Shown here: positions 1 to 9,023 of the stretch, one piece after another
How positions within the stretch are numbered: position 1 is the first letter of the stretch
Layout of the letters: each line of letters begins with the position of its first letter
Assembly: GCF_002858805.1 (NCBI RefSeq)
Contig: NZ_PJZI01000018.1
Location: 31,287-95,286, forward strand
Source of the DNA: Chimaeribacter arupi
GTDB lineage: Bacteria > Pseudomonadota > Gammaproteobacteria > Enterobacterales > Enterobacteriaceae
DNA: 64,000 nucleotides
Direction: 5' to 3'
Translations under genes and position numbers: made by a program
Notes under the pieces: model-generated
Seen by the model: the letters and a program-made list of their open reading frames with translations, nothing else
What the model was told of the DNA's origin: nothing
Database searches by the model: none

Positions 1-881
1 TCCGGCGAGATGCAACGCGGTGAGCGGGCGACAAAAATCAGCCCGCCGAAGGCCGCGCCGGCCTGATGGGCCGCCTGGGCATCTTCCGGCCGGGTCAGGC
101 CGCAGACTTTATTCTCACCCAGCATCACACGGCGTACGGCCGCCGCCAGATCCGGCTCCGCCATCAGCGCGCTGCCAATCAGGAAGCCGTTGGCAAAGCG
201 GCTCAGCTCGCGGATCTGGGCGTAGGTGTTGATGCCTGACTCGCTGATCACCGTCACACCCGGCAGAAGCGGGGCCAGGCGGCGGGTGCGGTCAAGGTCG
301 ATGCTCAGGTCGCGCAGGTCACGGTTGTTGATGCCGACCACTTTCGCGCCCAAACGCAGCGCGCGCGCCGCTTCTTCGTCACTGATCACCTCGGTCAGCA
401 CGCCCATGTTCAGGCTGTGGGCCACTGCAGCCAGTTGGCGGTACTGTTCATCGTCCAGCACGGAGAGCATCAGCAGCACGGCATCGGCCTGATAGTGGCG
501 CGCCAGGTAGATCTGGTACGGGTCGATGATGAAATCTTTACACAGCACCGGCTGGGTGACGGCAGCGCTGACCTGCGGCAGGAAATCAAAACTGCCCTGG
601 AAATATTTCTCGTCAGTCAGCACTGAAATGGCCGAGGCATAGTCACTGTAAATCCCGGCAATCTCGGCCGGGTTAAAATCTTCCCGGATAAGCCCCTTGG
701 AGGGCGACGCCTTTTTGCATTCCAGGATAAAGGCGGTGCGGGCGCCCTGAAGGGCGTGGTAAAAGCTGCGCTGGCTGGGGCCGAGCAGGTGTTCAAAATC
801 GGCCAGCGGCTGCTGTTCTTTACGCGCCGCGACCCAAACTGCCTTGTCACGAACGATCCGGTGGAGCACGGTTTCCTGCAT
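1..881 (-). CDS. trpC: Bifunctional indole-3-glycerol-phosphate synthase / phosphoribosylanthranilate isomerase, 3' part missing
   Basis: Cytoplasmic tryptophan enzyme that isomerises phosphoribosylanthranilate and closes the indole ring to indole-3-glycerol phosphate. Reading from the ATG at 881 the frame stays open to the window edge. It encodes the whole N-terminal IGPS barrel (residues about 1-255, with the ECKKASPS and ISESGI strand motifs) and then enters the PRAI domain at the motif KVCGLTR. The fusion is therefore the usual enterobacterial TrpC-F type, cut by the left border after about 293 residues. The start lies three bases after the trpD stop, as expected for a co-transcribed trp gene; trpB and trpA should follow outside the window. 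The identification is secure. Confidence 0.97.
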   Translation of the reverse strand, partial: MQETVLHRIVRDKAVWVAARKEQQPLADFEHLLGPSQRSFYHALQGARTAFILECKKASPSKGLIREDFNPAEIAGIYSDYASAISVLTDEKYFQGSFDFLPQVSAAVTQPVLCKDFIIDPYQIYLARHYQADAVLLMLSVLDDEQYRQLAAVAHSLNMGVLTEVISDEEAARALRLGAKVVGINNRDLRDLSIDLDRTRRLAPLLPGVTVISESGINTYAQIRELSRFANGFLIGSALMAEPDLAAAVRRVMLGENKVCGLTRPEDAQAAHQAGAAFGGLIFVARSPRCISP

Positions 882-884
882 CAC

Positions 885-1904
885 TTATCCTCTTGCTGCC
901 AATGCGCTGACACGCTGGTAAGCGTCGCCGCTGCGGATCACCGCGAGCGCCTGCTGCGCATTTTGTTTTAGGTCTTCTTGCCCGAAAAGCTTCAGTAAAA
1001 GCGCGACATTAGCGGCCACCGCGGCCTCATGGGCGGGTTCACCTTTACCTTGTAACAAGCGTGCCAGAATGTCACGGTTTTCTTCCGGCGTACCGCCCAG
1101 CAGCGCCTCCACCGGGTAACTTTGCAACCCGAGGTCAGCCGGGGTCAGCTGATAGGTGGTGACGCGGCCCTGGTTCAGCTCTGCCACCTGGGTCGGGGCG
1201 TGGATCGCCACCTCATCCATACCGCCGCCGTGCACCACCGCCGCGCGCTGGTAGCCCAGCGTACGCAGGGTTTCGGCAATCGGCAGCACCAGCTCCGGGC
1301 TGTAGACGCCAATCAGCGCCAGCGGCGGGCGCGCCGGGTTAATCAGCGGCCCCAGCACATTAAACAGCGTGCGGGTTTTCAGCTGCTGGCGTACCGGCAT
1401 CGCGTGGCGGAAGCCGGTGTGGTACTGCGGCGCAAACAGGAAGCAGACGCCGAGGTCGTCCAGCGCCTGACGCGCTTCGTCAGCCGGTAAATCCAGGCGG
1501 ATGCCGAATGCCGCCAGCAGGTCGGACGAACCGGACCGGCTGGAGACGCTGCGGTTGCCGTGTTTGGCGACCCGCACCCCGCACGCCGCGGCCACAAAGG
1601 CGCTGGCGGTGGAGATGTTAATGCTGTTGCTGCCGTCGCCGCCGGTGCCGACGATATCGGCAAACGGATAGTCGGGGCGCGGGAAAGGCTGCGCATCAGC
1701 CAGCAGCGCCTGCGCCGCCCCGGCAATCTCTTCCGGGCGCTCGCCGCGCACTTTCATGCTGATCAGCGCCGCTGCCAGTTGGGACGGCTCCAGCTCGCCG
1801 TGAATAATGGCGGTAAACAGCCGGCGGCTCTGTGCCTGGCTCATCGGCTCGGCACGGTAGAGCTGCTCGAGGATGGCGGCGTGGTGGTCATGTGACGTTG
1901 TCAT
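885..1904 (-). CDS. trpD: Anthranilate phosphoribosyltransferase
   Basis: Transfers phosphoribose from PRPP to anthranilate, the second step of tryptophan synthesis. The 339-residue protein carries the glycine-rich PRPP loop [13 protein letters not shown] near residue 86 and the KHGNRS segment downstream, both hallmarks of the family. It is a free-standing transferase: the glutamine amidotransferase that is fused to it in E. coli is a separate gene upstream (1921-2499), the arrangement known from Serratia. It lies between trpG and trpCF with short gaps of 16 and 3 bases, so it is translated from the same message. No anomaly is seen. Confidence 0.97.
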   Translation of the reverse strand: MTTSHDHHAAILEQLYRAEPMSQAQSRRLFTAIIHGELEPSQLAAALISMKVRGERPEEIAGAAQALLADAQPFPRPDYPFADIVGTGGDGSNSINISTASAFVAAACGVRVAKHGNRSVSSRSGSSDLLAAFGIRLDLPADEARQALDDLGVCFLFAPQYHTGFRHAMPVRQQLKTRTLFNVLGPLINPARPPLALIGVYSPELVLPIAETLRTLGYQRAAVVHGGGMDEVAIHAPTQVAELNQGRVTTYQLTPADLGLQSYPVEALLGGTPEENRDILARLLQGKGEPAHEAAVAANVALLLKLFGQEDLKQNAQQALAVIRSGDAYQRVSALAARG

Positions 1905-1920
1905 GATCTGTCTCCTTGTC

Positions 1921-2499
1921 TTAAGCCAGCGCCCAGGCCAGGGTCTGCTCCAGCAGACGCGCGCCCTGTGAGGTCAGGATGGATTCCGGGTGGAACTGCA
2001 GGCCGCAGACGCGATCGGCGTCGTGGCGGACGGCCATCACCATGCCGTTGAAATGGGCGTTCACCACCAGCCCGGCCGGAATATCACTGCCGACCAGTGA
2101 ATGGTAACGCGCCACCGGCAGCGGGTTCGGCAGCCCGGCAAACATCGCCTGGTTGTCATGTTCAACCGGGGAGGCCTTGCCGTGCAGGATTTCACCCGCC
2201 TGGCCGACGTGGCCGCCGTAGGCTTCCACAATCGCCTGATGGCCGAGGCAGATGCCGATCACCGGCAACTGGCCGCGCAGCCGTTGCAGCAGTTCCGGCA
2301 TACAGCCCGCCTCTGCCGGGGTGCCGGGGCCGGGGGAGAGCATCAGGATCGGCTGCTCCATCTCTTTCAGCCTGGCGATGATGGTGTCCGCCGGGATCTG
2401 GTTGCGGTAGATGACCACCCGGTGGCCGAAGGTGCGCAGCTGGTCCACCAGGTTGTAGGTAAAGGAATCGATATTATCGAGCAGCAGGATATCAGCCAT
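1921..2499 (-). CDS. trpG: Anthranilate synthase component II (glutamine amidotransferase)
   Basis: Supplies ammonia from glutamine to TrpE within the anthranilate synthase complex. The 192-residue protein is a lone class I amidotransferase. The nucleophile elbow GICLGHQ holds the catalytic Cys, SPGPGTP forms the oxyanion region, and the C-terminal FHPES holds the His-Glu pair. Its ATG shares one base with the TGA of trpE (TGATG), a classical translational-coupling arrangement that keeps the two subunits stoichiometric. Its separation from trpD distinguishes this organism from Escherichia and Salmonella and agrees with a Serratia- or Yersinia-like host. Confidence 0.97.
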   Translation of the reverse strand: MADILLLDNIDSFTYNLVDQLRTFGHRVVIYRNQIPADTIIARLKEMEQPILMLSPGPGTPAEAGCMPELLQRLRGQLPVIGICLGHQAIVEAYGGHVGQAGEILHGKASPVEHDNQAMFAGLPNPLPVARYHSLVGSDIPAGLVVNAHFNGMVMAVRHDADRVCGLQFHPESILTSQGARLLEQTLAWALA

Positions 2500-4061
2500 C
2501 AGAACACCTCCCCGGCATGGTGTGCGGTAGCAATGGCGCGCAGCACGGCGCGGGCTTTGTTGCGGGTTTCGTCCGCTTCCGCCTGCGGAATGGAGTCCAG
2601 CACCACGCCGGCCCCGGCCTGCACGGTGGCGATGCCGTCTTCCACATACGCAGAGCGGATCACGATGCAGGTATCGAGGTCTCCGTGGGCGGTGAAGTAC
2701 CCCACGGCCCCGCCGTAACTGCCGCGGCGGCTGCCTTCGGAGGCGGCAATCAGTTGCATGGCGCGCACTTTCGGTGCGCCGCTCAGGGTGCCCATGTTCA
2801 TGCAGGCCTGATAGGCGTGCAGCACATCAAGATCGTGGCGCAGGGTGCCGACCACGCGGGACACCAGGTGCATCACGAACGAGTAGCGGTCAACTTTGGT
2901 GAGGTCAGCGACGTAGCGGCTGCCCGGCTCGCAGATGCGCGCCAGGTCGTTGCGCGCCAGATCCACCAGCATCAGATGTTCGGCCAGCTCTTTGTGGTCA
3001 GTGCGCATCTCCAGCTCAATCCGGCTGTCGAGGTCACGGTCCAGCGAGCCGTCGGCATGGCGGCCGCGCGGGCGGGTGCCGGCAATCGGGTAGATCTCAA
3101 TCTGGCGGCTGTCGGCCTCATACTTCAGGGCGCTTTCCGGCGAGGCACCGAACAGCTGGAAATCGTTGTCCTGCATAAAGAACATATAGGGGCTGGGGTT
3201 GTTCTCTTTCAGCGTCTGGTAGGCGGCCAGTGGTGACGGGCAGGGCAGGGAGAAGCGGCGCGACGGCACCACCTGGAAAATCTCCCCGGCGCGGATCGCC
3301 TGTTGTAACCCGCTGACCACCGCGCCGTATTCGGCGTCGCTCTGGTTGCAGCTCAGCGCCATGTCCTGCACCGCCTGGTACGGGATCGGGCGCGCGGGCT
3401 GCTGCAACTGCTGTTGCAACTGTTCCAGCCGTTGTTGCAGGCGCTGTTCCTCACCGGCAGACGGGGTAAACACGCTGGCTTGCAGGCGGCTGGTGCGGTG
3501 CTGGTGGTCGAGCACCAGCAGCGTCTCCGCCAGGTAGAAGCAGAAATCGGGGCAGCGCTGGTCAGCGCGCAGCGGCGGCAGGTCTTCAAACCCGGCCACC
3601 AGATCGTAGGCGAACAGGCCGCCGAGGAACATCGCCTCACGCTCATCAGCCGGGCAGGCCACCAACGTCAGGATGCGGCGCAATGCATCAAACACGGACA
3701 GTGAACAGAGGCGCGCGTCCTCATCCTGCATCGGGTCGATGGCCGGGAATGTCAGCTCGCGGCCGTTGGGGCGCACGTGGTTAGCGACCTCCGGCGGCAG
3801 CGCCGCATCCAGCAGCGGCAGCAGCGAGGCACCGTTGGCGGTGAGGGCCTGGAGGCTGACGGTGCGGCCCAGCGCGGTGATGCGCAGGGCGCTGTCGACA
3901 ATCAGCAGGCTTTTCAGGTTCTGCTTGCTGGTGATCTCGGCGGATTCCAGCAGCAGCGTGGCCGGGCGTGCGCCGCACAGCTGGTTGAAGATGGCGGTCG
4001 GGTCATCCCGGTAGCAACCGGTCATGCTCAGCAGCGTCAGGGTAGGTTGGGTTGTGTTCAT
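2499..4061 (-). CDS. trpE: Anthranilate synthase component I
   Basis: Converts chorismate and ammonia to anthranilate, the committed and feedback-inhibited step of the pathway. The ATG at 4061 gives 520 residues, the E. coli TrpE length. The open frame continues upstream, but that extension would translate the attenuator and leader, so it was rejected. The LLES motif of the tryptophan allosteric pocket lies near residue 37. The chorismate-binding core includes the motifs IAGTRPRG and [13 protein letters not shown]. It is the first structural gene after the trpL leader and so is controlled by both the operator and the attenuator. Confidence 0.97.
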   Translation of the reverse strand: MNTTQPTLTLLSMTGCYRDDPTAIFNQLCGARPATLLLESAEITSKQNLKSLLIVDSALRITALGRTVSLQALTANGASLLPLLDAALPPEVANHVRPNGRELTFPAIDPMQDEDARLCSLSVFDALRRILTLVACPADEREAMFLGGLFAYDLVAGFEDLPPLRADQRCPDFCFYLAETLLVLDHQHRTSRLQASVFTPSAGEEQRLQQRLEQLQQQLQQPARPIPYQAVQDMALSCNQSDAEYGAVVSGLQQAIRAGEIFQVVPSRRFSLPCPSPLAAYQTLKENNPSPYMFFMQDNDFQLFGASPESALKYEADSRQIEIYPIAGTRPRGRHADGSLDRDLDSRIELEMRTDHKELAEHLMLVDLARNDLARICEPGSRYVADLTKVDRYSFVMHLVSRVVGTLRHDLDVLHAYQACMNMGTLSGAPKVRAMQLIAASEGSRRGSYGGAVGYFTAHGDLDTCIVIRSAYVEDGIATVQAGAGVVLDSIPQAEADETRNKARAVLRAIATAHHAGEVF

Positions 4062-4091
4062 GTTTGCTTCCACGTCGTTATTTTTATCCAC

Positions 4092-4116
4092 AAAAAAGCC
4101 CGCACTCGGCGGGCTT
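4092..4116 (-). terminator. trp attenuator (leader terminator)
   Basis: Read on the minus strand, a GC-rich stem AAGCCCGCC/GGCGGGCTT-like with a short loop is followed by six T residues. It lies between the trpL stop and the trpE start. Position, shape and distance from the tandem Trp codons match the 3:4 attenuator hairpin of enterobacterial trp leaders. Confidence 0.9.
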
Positions 4117-4152
4117 CTGGGTATCTGCAAGGTCTGATGACCGTATGCGTGA

Positions 4153-4221
4153 TTACACCGCCCGCAAAAGGGAGGAGCGCCACCAACGAACAAGAAGGGT
4201 AATCAGCACGGTTTTCATCAT
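4153..4221 (-). CDS. trpL: trp operon leader peptide
   Basis: A 22-codon reading frame (ATG ATG AAA start, TAA stop at 4153-4155) lies between the trp promoter and the attenuator. It contains two consecutive tryptophan codons inside an Arg-Trp-Trp-Arg context and ends in LLRAV, like other enterobacterial trp leader peptides. Ribosome stalling at the TGG pair when tRNA-Trp is uncharged would favour the antiterminator and allow transcription into trpE. Two in-frame ATGs are possible starts (4221 and 4218). Confidence 0.92.
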   Translation of the reverse strand: MMKTVLITLLVRWWRSSLLRAV

Positions 4222-4246
4222 CAGGCACCAGGTTGTCGTGAACTTG

Positions 4247-4281
4247 TGTACTAGTTAACTGGTTCGGTGAAGGAAAGTCAA
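4247..4281 (-). promoter_or_regulatory. trp promoter with embedded TrpR operator
   Basis: On the minus strand a -35 box TTGACT (4281-4276) and a -10 box TTAACT (4258-4253) are separated by 17 bases. The -10 lies inside CGAACCAGTTAACTAGTACA (4266-4247), which differs from the E. coli trp operator at only a couple of positions and keeps the central CTAGTTAACTAG-type symmetry. TrpR binding here would block RNA polymerase directly. Confidence 0.92.
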
Positions 4282-4406
4282 CCCTCATTTCCGGGGGTTA
4301 ACGTGAAATGATAAAAATGATGAAGATGACATAGGGCTGGCATCCGCCCGCCACTATGGGGTAACGTGCCGCCACTGCCCCACCGGGGATTCACGTTTTT
4401 TGCAGG

Positions 4407-5279
4407 ATGACCATGTTGACTGAAGCCACTTCCACCGCCTTTACCCTGTTCGACCTCCACAGCCACACCACCGCCTCGGACGGGTTCCTGACGCCCGCCG
4501 CGCTGGTGGCGCGCGCCGTGGAGATGCGCGTCGGGGTGCTGGCGATCACAGACCATGACTCGGTTGACGGCCTGGCGGCAGCAGCGGAGGCCATAGCGGC
4601 GCAACAGTTGCCGCTGCGGCTGGTAAACGGGGTGGAGATCTCCACCCTGTGGGAAAACCATGAGATCCACATCGTCGGGTTGAATATTGACCCACAGCAC
4701 CCAATGATGCAGGCCTTGCTGGCGCAGCAGCGGCTCTACCGTCAGCAGCGGGCAGAAGAGATGGCGCGCCGTCTGGAGAAAGCGCACATTCCCGGTGCGC
4801 TGGCAGGCGCATTACGGCTGGCGGACGGCGGGGCCGTGACGCGCGGCCATTTTGCCCGTTTCCTGATTGAGGCCGGCAAAGCCGAAAACGTCGCGCAGGT
4901 GTTCAAGAAATACCTGGCCAAGGGGAAAACCGGCTACGTTCCGCCTCAGTGGTGTACAATAGAACAGGCTATTGATGTTATTCATCAATCTGGCGGTCAG
5001 GCGGTGGTCGCCCACCCCGGCCGTTACGATCTGTCAGCAAAATGGCTTAAGCGGCTGCTGGCCTTTTTTGCTGAGCACGGGGGCGACGCCATGGAAGTGG
5101 CCCAGTGTCAGCAGGCCCCCAATGAACGCACGCAACTGGCCCAGTACGCGCAGCAGTATCAACTGCTGGCGTCGCAGGGATCGGACTTCCACCAGCCCTG
5201 CTCGTGGATAGAGCTGGGCCGCAAGCTCTGGCTGCCGGGCGGCGTGGAGCCGGTCTGGCGTGACTGGCCCACCGCCTGA
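4407..5279 (+). CDS. rnm: RNase AM, PHP-domain 5'-3' exoribonuclease
   Basis: PHP-family phosphoesterase, 290 residues, divergent from the trp operon as in E. coli (older names yciV and trpH). In E. coli it removes extra 5' nucleotides from 5S, 16S and 23S rRNA precursors and processes short RNAs. The metal-binding PHP signatures are visible: HSHTTASDG near residue 17, ITDHDSVDG near residue 47, and a late GSDFH motif. Two close ATGs (4407, 4413) are possible starts. No frameshift or truncation is seen. Confidence 0.93.
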   Translation: MTMLTEATSTAFTLFDLHSHTTASDGFLTPAALVARAVEMRVGVLAITDHDSVDGLAAAAEAIAAQQLPLRLVNGVEISTLWENHEIHIVGLNIDPQHPMMQALLAQQRLYRQQRAEEMARRLEKAHIPGALAGALRLADGGAVTRGHFARFLIEAGKAENVAQVFKKYLAKGKTGYVPPQWCTIEQAIDVIHQSGGQAVVAHPGRYDLSAKWLKRLLAFFAEHGGDAMEVAQCQQAPNERTQLAQYAQQYQLLASQGSDFHQPCSWIELGRKLWLPGGVEPVWRDWPTA

Positions 5280-5332
5280 CGAGCCGGAAGCCCGGCATGA
5301 CGCCGGGATAACCCTGATAAAAGAGGTACCTG

Positions 5333-5953
5333 ATGAGTCAGTTTTTCTATATTCACCCCGAAAACCCGCAACAGCGCCTGATCAACCAGACGGTGGATGT
5401 GCTGCGAAAAGGCGGGGTGATTGTCTACCCGACGGACTCCGGTTATGCGCTCGGGTGCCGGCTGGAGGAGAAAGCGGCGATGGAGCGCATCTGCCGCATC
5501 CGCCAGCTGGACAGCAATCACAACTTTACGCTGGTGTGCCGCGATTTGAGCGAGCTCTCCACTTACGCCTACGTGGACAACAGCGCGTTTCGCCTGATTA
5601 AAAACAACACGCCGGGTAACTACACGTTCATCCTGAAAGCCACCAAAGAGGTGCCGCGCCGGTTGATGAGCGAAAAACGCAAAACCATCGGCCTGCGGGT
5701 GCCGTCCAACCCGATTACCCTGGCGTTGCTGGAGGCGCTCCATGAGCCGCTGATGTCCACTACGCTGATGCTGCCGGGCAACGATTTTGCCGAATCCGAC
5801 CCGGACGAAATCAAAGACATGCTGGGCAAACAGGTGGATCTGATTATCCACGGCGGTTCCCTGGGCCAGCAGCCGACCACGGTGGTTGACCTGACTGACA
5901 GCACCCCGGAAGTGATCCGCGAAGGGGCGGGCGACCCGGCGCCGTTCCGCTAA
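5333..5953 (+). CDS. yciO: Sua5/YciO/YrdC-family protein YciO
   Basis: A 206-residue YrdC-fold protein close to E. coli YciO over its whole length, including YPTDSGYALGC, the nucleotide and tRNA-binding KRKTIGLRVPSN segment, and the STTLMLPG motif. YrdC/TsaC paralogues make threonylcarbamoyl-AMP for tRNA t6A; YciO itself is a weakly active paralogue whose physiological role is unsettled. It lies 53 bases after rnm with its own ribosome-binding site (AGAGG) and probably shares that transcript. A GC-rich stem follows the stop at 5962-5986, without a T run. Confidence 0.95.
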   Translation: MSQFFYIHPENPQQRLINQTVDVLRKGGVIVYPTDSGYALGCRLEEKAAMERICRIRQLDSNHNFTLVCRDLSELSTYAYVDNSAFRLIKNNTPGNYTFILKATKEVPRRLMSEKRKTIGLRVPSNPITLALLEALHEPLMSTTLMLPGNDFAESDPDEIKDMLGKQVDLIIHGGSLGQQPTTVVDLTDSTPEVIREGAGDPAPFR

Positions 5954-6015
5954 TTTCCGCCGCCCGGCCCCTCAGCGTGGCCGGGCATAGACCTGCACCC
6001 GCCTTTAGGCCGCAT

Positions 6016-6110
6016 GCTTTTTCAAACCTGCTAAAGGCTTTTTCAAACCCGCTAAAGGCTTTTCAAATCCGCTAAAGGCTTTTTAAACCCGCTAAACCCG
6101 CTAAACCCGC
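6016..6110 (+). repeat. Degenerate 21-bp tandem repeat downstream of yciO
   Basis: About four copies of a unit like GCTTTTTCAAACCCGCTAAAG start at 6016, 6037, 6058 and 6078. The third is one base shorter, and the array decays into ACCCGCTAA triplication near 6088-6108. It lies in a non-coding gap and makes no long open frame. The rest of the 5954-6396 gap is AT-rich and shows nothing else recognisable. Confidence 0.85.
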
Positions 6111-6396
6111 TGCTTAAACGGGTCAACCTCACCTGTAATCCTGTAAACCCCACAGCCTCAGTTTCCCGCTTTATTTTCTCTTATCTTTCAGCCTGAATTT
6201 GGCTTACGTATTTTTATTAAAGCGACTTAAGTAAAATTAATCCTATTTCATCAGGTGTGAATTACGGGTTCCGTTAATTCAACGCGTTAAGATGATTAAT
6301 CAGGGCTATTACATTCATATTATTAAATGGTTCAAACGATTATCCGCGCTTATCTCTACACAATAAGATTAGCCTTATTTTCTCTTGAGACGATTT

Positions 6397-6513
6397 ATGC
6401 GTGCACCGAAACAACAAGCCGGCGGCAACCGGCTGCGCCGCACCGTGTGGCTGGCGATGCTGGCAGGCTGTGGCCTGTTCTGGGCCTGCCTGCTCTGGTG
6501 GCTGTTCAGTTAA
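6397..6513 (+). CDS. Small membrane protein, YmiA-like
   Basis: A 38-codon frame with ATG at 6397 and TAA ending at 6513. The product has a basic N-terminus (about 16 residues with several Lys and Arg) followed by one hydrophobic segment containing WLA, G, LFW and further Trp and Leu residues, so it should be a single-pass inner-membrane miniprotein. The WLA-x5-6-LFW arrangement matches what I recall of E. coli YmiA, which sits between cysB and acnA there; here that gap holds no such gene. A GAGA sequence lies upstream as a modest ribosome-binding site. Function is unknown and the family assignment is tentative. Confidence 0.6.
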   Translation: MRAPKQQAGGNRLRRTVWLAMLAGCGLFWACLLWWLFS

Positions 6514-6569
6514 CGTTTCCCTTTCCCACATCAGGGCCGCTGCGGCCGCCCCTTACCTTCTCCGCACGC

Positions 6570-6608
6570 TATAATAGGGAATACAAAGCGGGCGTAACTG
6601 TGTATAAT
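6570..6608 (+). promoter_or_regulatory. Two perfect -10 hexamers upstream of rluB
   Basis: TATAAT occurs at 6570-6575 and again at 6603-6608, about 130-165 bases before the rluB start. No strong -35 box is seen at the ideal spacing for either, so these are candidate promoters read from the -10 elements alone. Confidence 0.45.
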
Positions 6609-6734
6609 AGTCGGCTAAACTTTTTATAAGTGATTGATTTATATCAAGATTGCTTATAAGCCCCATTCCTGAGCCGCAGAAATCTCTTTTGCGGTTTATC
6701 TGACGCCTGTGAAGGCGACAACAGAGGTTGCTCA

Positions 6735-7607
6735 ATGAGCGAGAAATTACAGAAAGTTCTGGCGCGGGCCGGCCACGGTTCCCGCCGCGAAATTGAAGCC
6801 ATTATCCAGGCAGGCCGCGTCAGTGTAGACGGCAAAATCGCCACGCTCGGCGATCGCGTCGAAGTGACCGCAGGCATGAAAATCCGTATGGATGGCCACG
6901 TGGTTTCCATCAGTGAATCCACGGAAGCCGTGTGCCGCGTGCTGGCGTACTACAAGCCGGAAGGCGAGCTGTGTACCCGTAACGATCCGGAAGGCCGCCC
7001 GACGGTGTTTGACCGCCTGCCGAAACTGCGCGGCGCACGCTGGGTGGCAGTAGGGCGTCTTGACGTCAACACCTCCGGCCTGCTGTTGTTCACCACCGAT
7101 GGTGAGCTGGCAAACCGCCTGATGCACCCGAGCCGTGAAGTCGAGCGTGAATACGCCGTGCGTGTGTTCGGCCAGGTGGATGATGAAAAAATCAAACAGC
7201 TCAGCCGCGGTGTGCAGCTGGAAGATGGCCCGGCGGCGTTCCGCACCATCACCTACCAGGGTGGCGAAGGGCTGAACCAGTGGTACAACGTGACCCTGAC
7301 CGAAGGCCGCAACCGCGAAGTCCGCCGCCTGTGGGAAGCGGTGGGCGTGCAGGTCAGCCGCCTGATCCGTGTGCGTTACGGTGACCTGACCCTGCCGAAA
7401 GGCCTGCCGCGCGGCGGCTGGACAGAGCTGGATCTGCCGCAGATCAACTACCTGCGTGAGCTGGTGGAGCTGGACCCGGAAACCGTCAGCAAAATGCCGG
7501 TGGAAAAAGATCGCCGCCGCGTAAAAGCTAACCAGATCCGCCGTGCAGTGAAACGCCACAGCCAGGTCGCCCCCGGCCGTCGCAGCACAACCAATAAGCG
7601 CGGCTAA
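6735..7607 (+). CDS. rluB: 23S rRNA pseudouridine-2605 synthase
   Basis: A 290-residue RsuA/RluB-family pseudouridine synthase that modifies U2605 of 23S rRNA. It has an N-terminal S4 RNA-binding domain (residues about 1-60, motif [15 protein letters not shown]) and a catalytic domain with the family motif [17 protein letters not shown]; the Asp is the catalytic nucleophile. The basic C-terminal tail is rich in Arg and Lys as in E. coli RluB. It is a single gene with its own terminator immediately downstream. The start is supported by near-perfect agreement with the E. coli N-terminus. Confidence 0.96.
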   Translation: MSEKLQKVLARAGHGSRREIEAIIQAGRVSVDGKIATLGDRVEVTAGMKIRMDGHVVSISESTEAVCRVLAYYKPEGELCTRNDPEGRPTVFDRLPKLRGARWVAVGRLDVNTSGLLLFTTDGELANRLMHPSREVEREYAVRVFGQVDDEKIKQLSRGVQLEDGPAAFRTITYQGGEGLNQWYNVTLTEGRNREVRRLWEAVGVQVSRLIRVRYGDLTLPKGLPRGGWTELDLPQINYLRELVELDPETVSKMPVEKDRRRVKANQIRRAVKRHSQVAPGRRSTTNKRG

Positions 7608-7634
7608 TCAATTCTCCGCGCCGTATTCCCTGAA

Positions 7635-7661
7635 CCGCAGCCCTGGCTGCGGTTTTTTTTT
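7635..7661 (+). terminator. rluB terminator
   Basis: An eight-base stem (CCGCAGCC / GGCTGCGG) with a two-base loop is followed by nine T residues, 28 bases after the rluB stop. Confidence 0.92.
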
Positions 7662-8126
7662 GAATTTTTCTGAATTTTAGCCAATGAAATTATATAAAAG
7701 TAACATTATTTCAGTAAGATATTCAGTGCTGAAATAGAAACGAATTTCATTTCAATCAATTGCGATTAACCCGTGGTAAGACCTGTGATATTAATAAACG
7801 GCGACACCGGAGGAAATGCGCCGGGGGCGGGCATTCTGCCTGTTCATCATGCCGTCACGGTTATTAGGCCGTGATCGGATAAACCACCAAAATAGAGTGG
7901 TGCGCGCATTGACCCGGCTCCGCCGGACAGGTTGGCCATATGACAACAAGCCGTGAGCAATGCCCGTCCGGCAGGGAATGCCCTGCGGCACGGGAAGGGA
8001 GGGAAACCATCAGGCCGGCAGGGAATGCCTGCATATTACCGGATGCACGCTGGGCCGCGCCCAGGGTCACCGGCATTGAGTACAACATTAAAGGCTAGGA
8101 TTAACATCAATGGACAGATGCTCGCT
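7662..8126 (+). other. Long structured leader upstream of cobS
   Basis: No gene is supported in this 465-base gap. It contains two direct copies of CCGGCAGGGAATGCC(C)TGC at 7968-7986 and 8015-8032, each self-complementary enough to fold (GGCAGGGAATGCC), and a strong hairpin CTGGGC-CGC-GCCCAG at 8050-8064 about 60 bases before the cobS start. A cobalamin riboswitch would be expected before corrinoid genes, but the canonical B12-box (an AGACCTGCC-like end) and the conserved GCTGACGCGCA core were not found by eye. Confidence 0.5.
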
Positions 8127-8870
8127 ATGAAAGTGTTTTTGGCAACCTTACAATTTTTAACCCGCCTTCCGGTTCCGGCCAACGCCTCAGCCCGGATGAG
8201 TGTGGAGGACTATCCCCGCGGCGTTTACTGGTTCCCGGTTATCGGATTAATCGTGGGGATGTGCTGCACCGTCATCTATATGCTGACGGCCAGTGCGCTG
8301 GGGCCGTTGATGGCCGCGATGCTGGCGGTCACCACCAATGTGCTGGTGACCGGGGCATTCCACCTCAACGGCCTGGCAGACAGCTGTGACGGGCTGTTTT
8401 CCCGTTCCGGCCGGGCGCGGGCGCTGGAGATTATGCGTGACAGCCGTATCGGCACGTATGGCGCCGCTGCGGTGGTCCTGACGCTGCTGATCCGCGTGGG
8501 GGCGATTTACCAGATGAGCGTCAGCGGCTACGCCATGCTGCCGGTGCTGCTCGCCACCCCGTTGCTGAGCCGCGGTACGCTGTTGCTGCTGATGTTCCGG
8601 CAGAACTATGCGCGGGAGGATGGGCTGGGCAACCTCTATATCGGCAAGATCTGCCCGCGCCGCTTCGTGCTTACCCTGCTTATCACCCTGGCAGGCGTGG
8701 CGCTGCTGTGCGGCGTCATGAGCCTGATTGCGGTGGCCGTCACGCTGTTTTTTGCGCTGATGTTCCGCAGTGCGGTGCAGGAAAAGATCGGCGGCCAGAC
8801 CGGTGACACGCTGGGTGCCGGTAATGAGCTGTTTGAGATTGTGTTCCTGCTGGCACTGATGTGGCACTGA
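8127..8870 (+). CDS. cobS: Adenosylcobinamide-GDP ribazoletransferase (cobalamin synthase)
   Basis: An inner-membrane enzyme that joins adenosylcobinamide-GDP to alpha-ribazole (or its phosphate) in the last steps of cobalamin assembly. The start at 8127 gives 247 residues, the Salmonella CobS length, and the N-terminus MKVFLATLQFLTRLP fits the family; a longer open frame upstream is not credible. The diagnostic motif HLNGLADSCDGLFS, then G-x-YG-x-AA, are present, with about six hydrophobic helices. It stands between rluB and btuR together with cobT, where E. coli has neither gene. This suggests a salvage set (cobS, cobT, btuR) rather than the full pathway. Confidence 0.95.
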   Translation: MKVFLATLQFLTRLPVPANASARMSVEDYPRGVYWFPVIGLIVGMCCTVIYMLTASALGPLMAAMLAVTTNVLVTGAFHLNGLADSCDGLFSRSGRARALEIMRDSRIGTYGAAAVVLTLLIRVGAIYQMSVSGYAMLPVLLATPLLSRGTLLLLMFRQNYAREDGLGNLYIGKICPRRFVLTLLITLAGVALLCGVMSLIAVAVTLFFALMFRSAVQEKIGGQTGDTLGAGNELFEIVFLLALMWH

Positions 8871-8881
8871 TGTCATCCCCC

Positions 8882-8922
8882 GGCTGCCCACACCGCCCGT
8901 GATGGCGGGGCAGCCCTTTTTC
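8882..8922 (+). terminator. Terminator-like hairpin between cobS and cobT
   Basis: GGCTGCC (8882-8888) pairs with GGCAGCC (8909-8915), with an inner CCGCC/GGCGG helix, and is followed by CTTTTTC. It should reduce read-through from cobS into cobT, which then needs partial read-through or its own promoter in the 100 bases before its start. Confidence 0.75.
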
Positions 8923-9023
8923 CGCAGGGGGCTATTCCCGCCCGGCGGCGCATTACCCCCTTTCTGAACCTATTAAATGAACGGCGGCGGCATGGCTGCC
9001 GCGACATCACATGGAGAGTTAAC

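Noticed and set aside
4062..4193. N-terminal extension of TrpE to give 564 residues
   Set aside because: The extension would translate the attenuator hairpin and overlap trpL in another frame; the ATG at 4061 matches the E. coli TrpE length and N-terminus.
7662..8126. Cobalamin riboswitch
   Set aside because: Neither the B12-box nor the conserved GCTGACGCGCA-like core was found by eye on either strand. Left as an open question in the findings rather than annotated.
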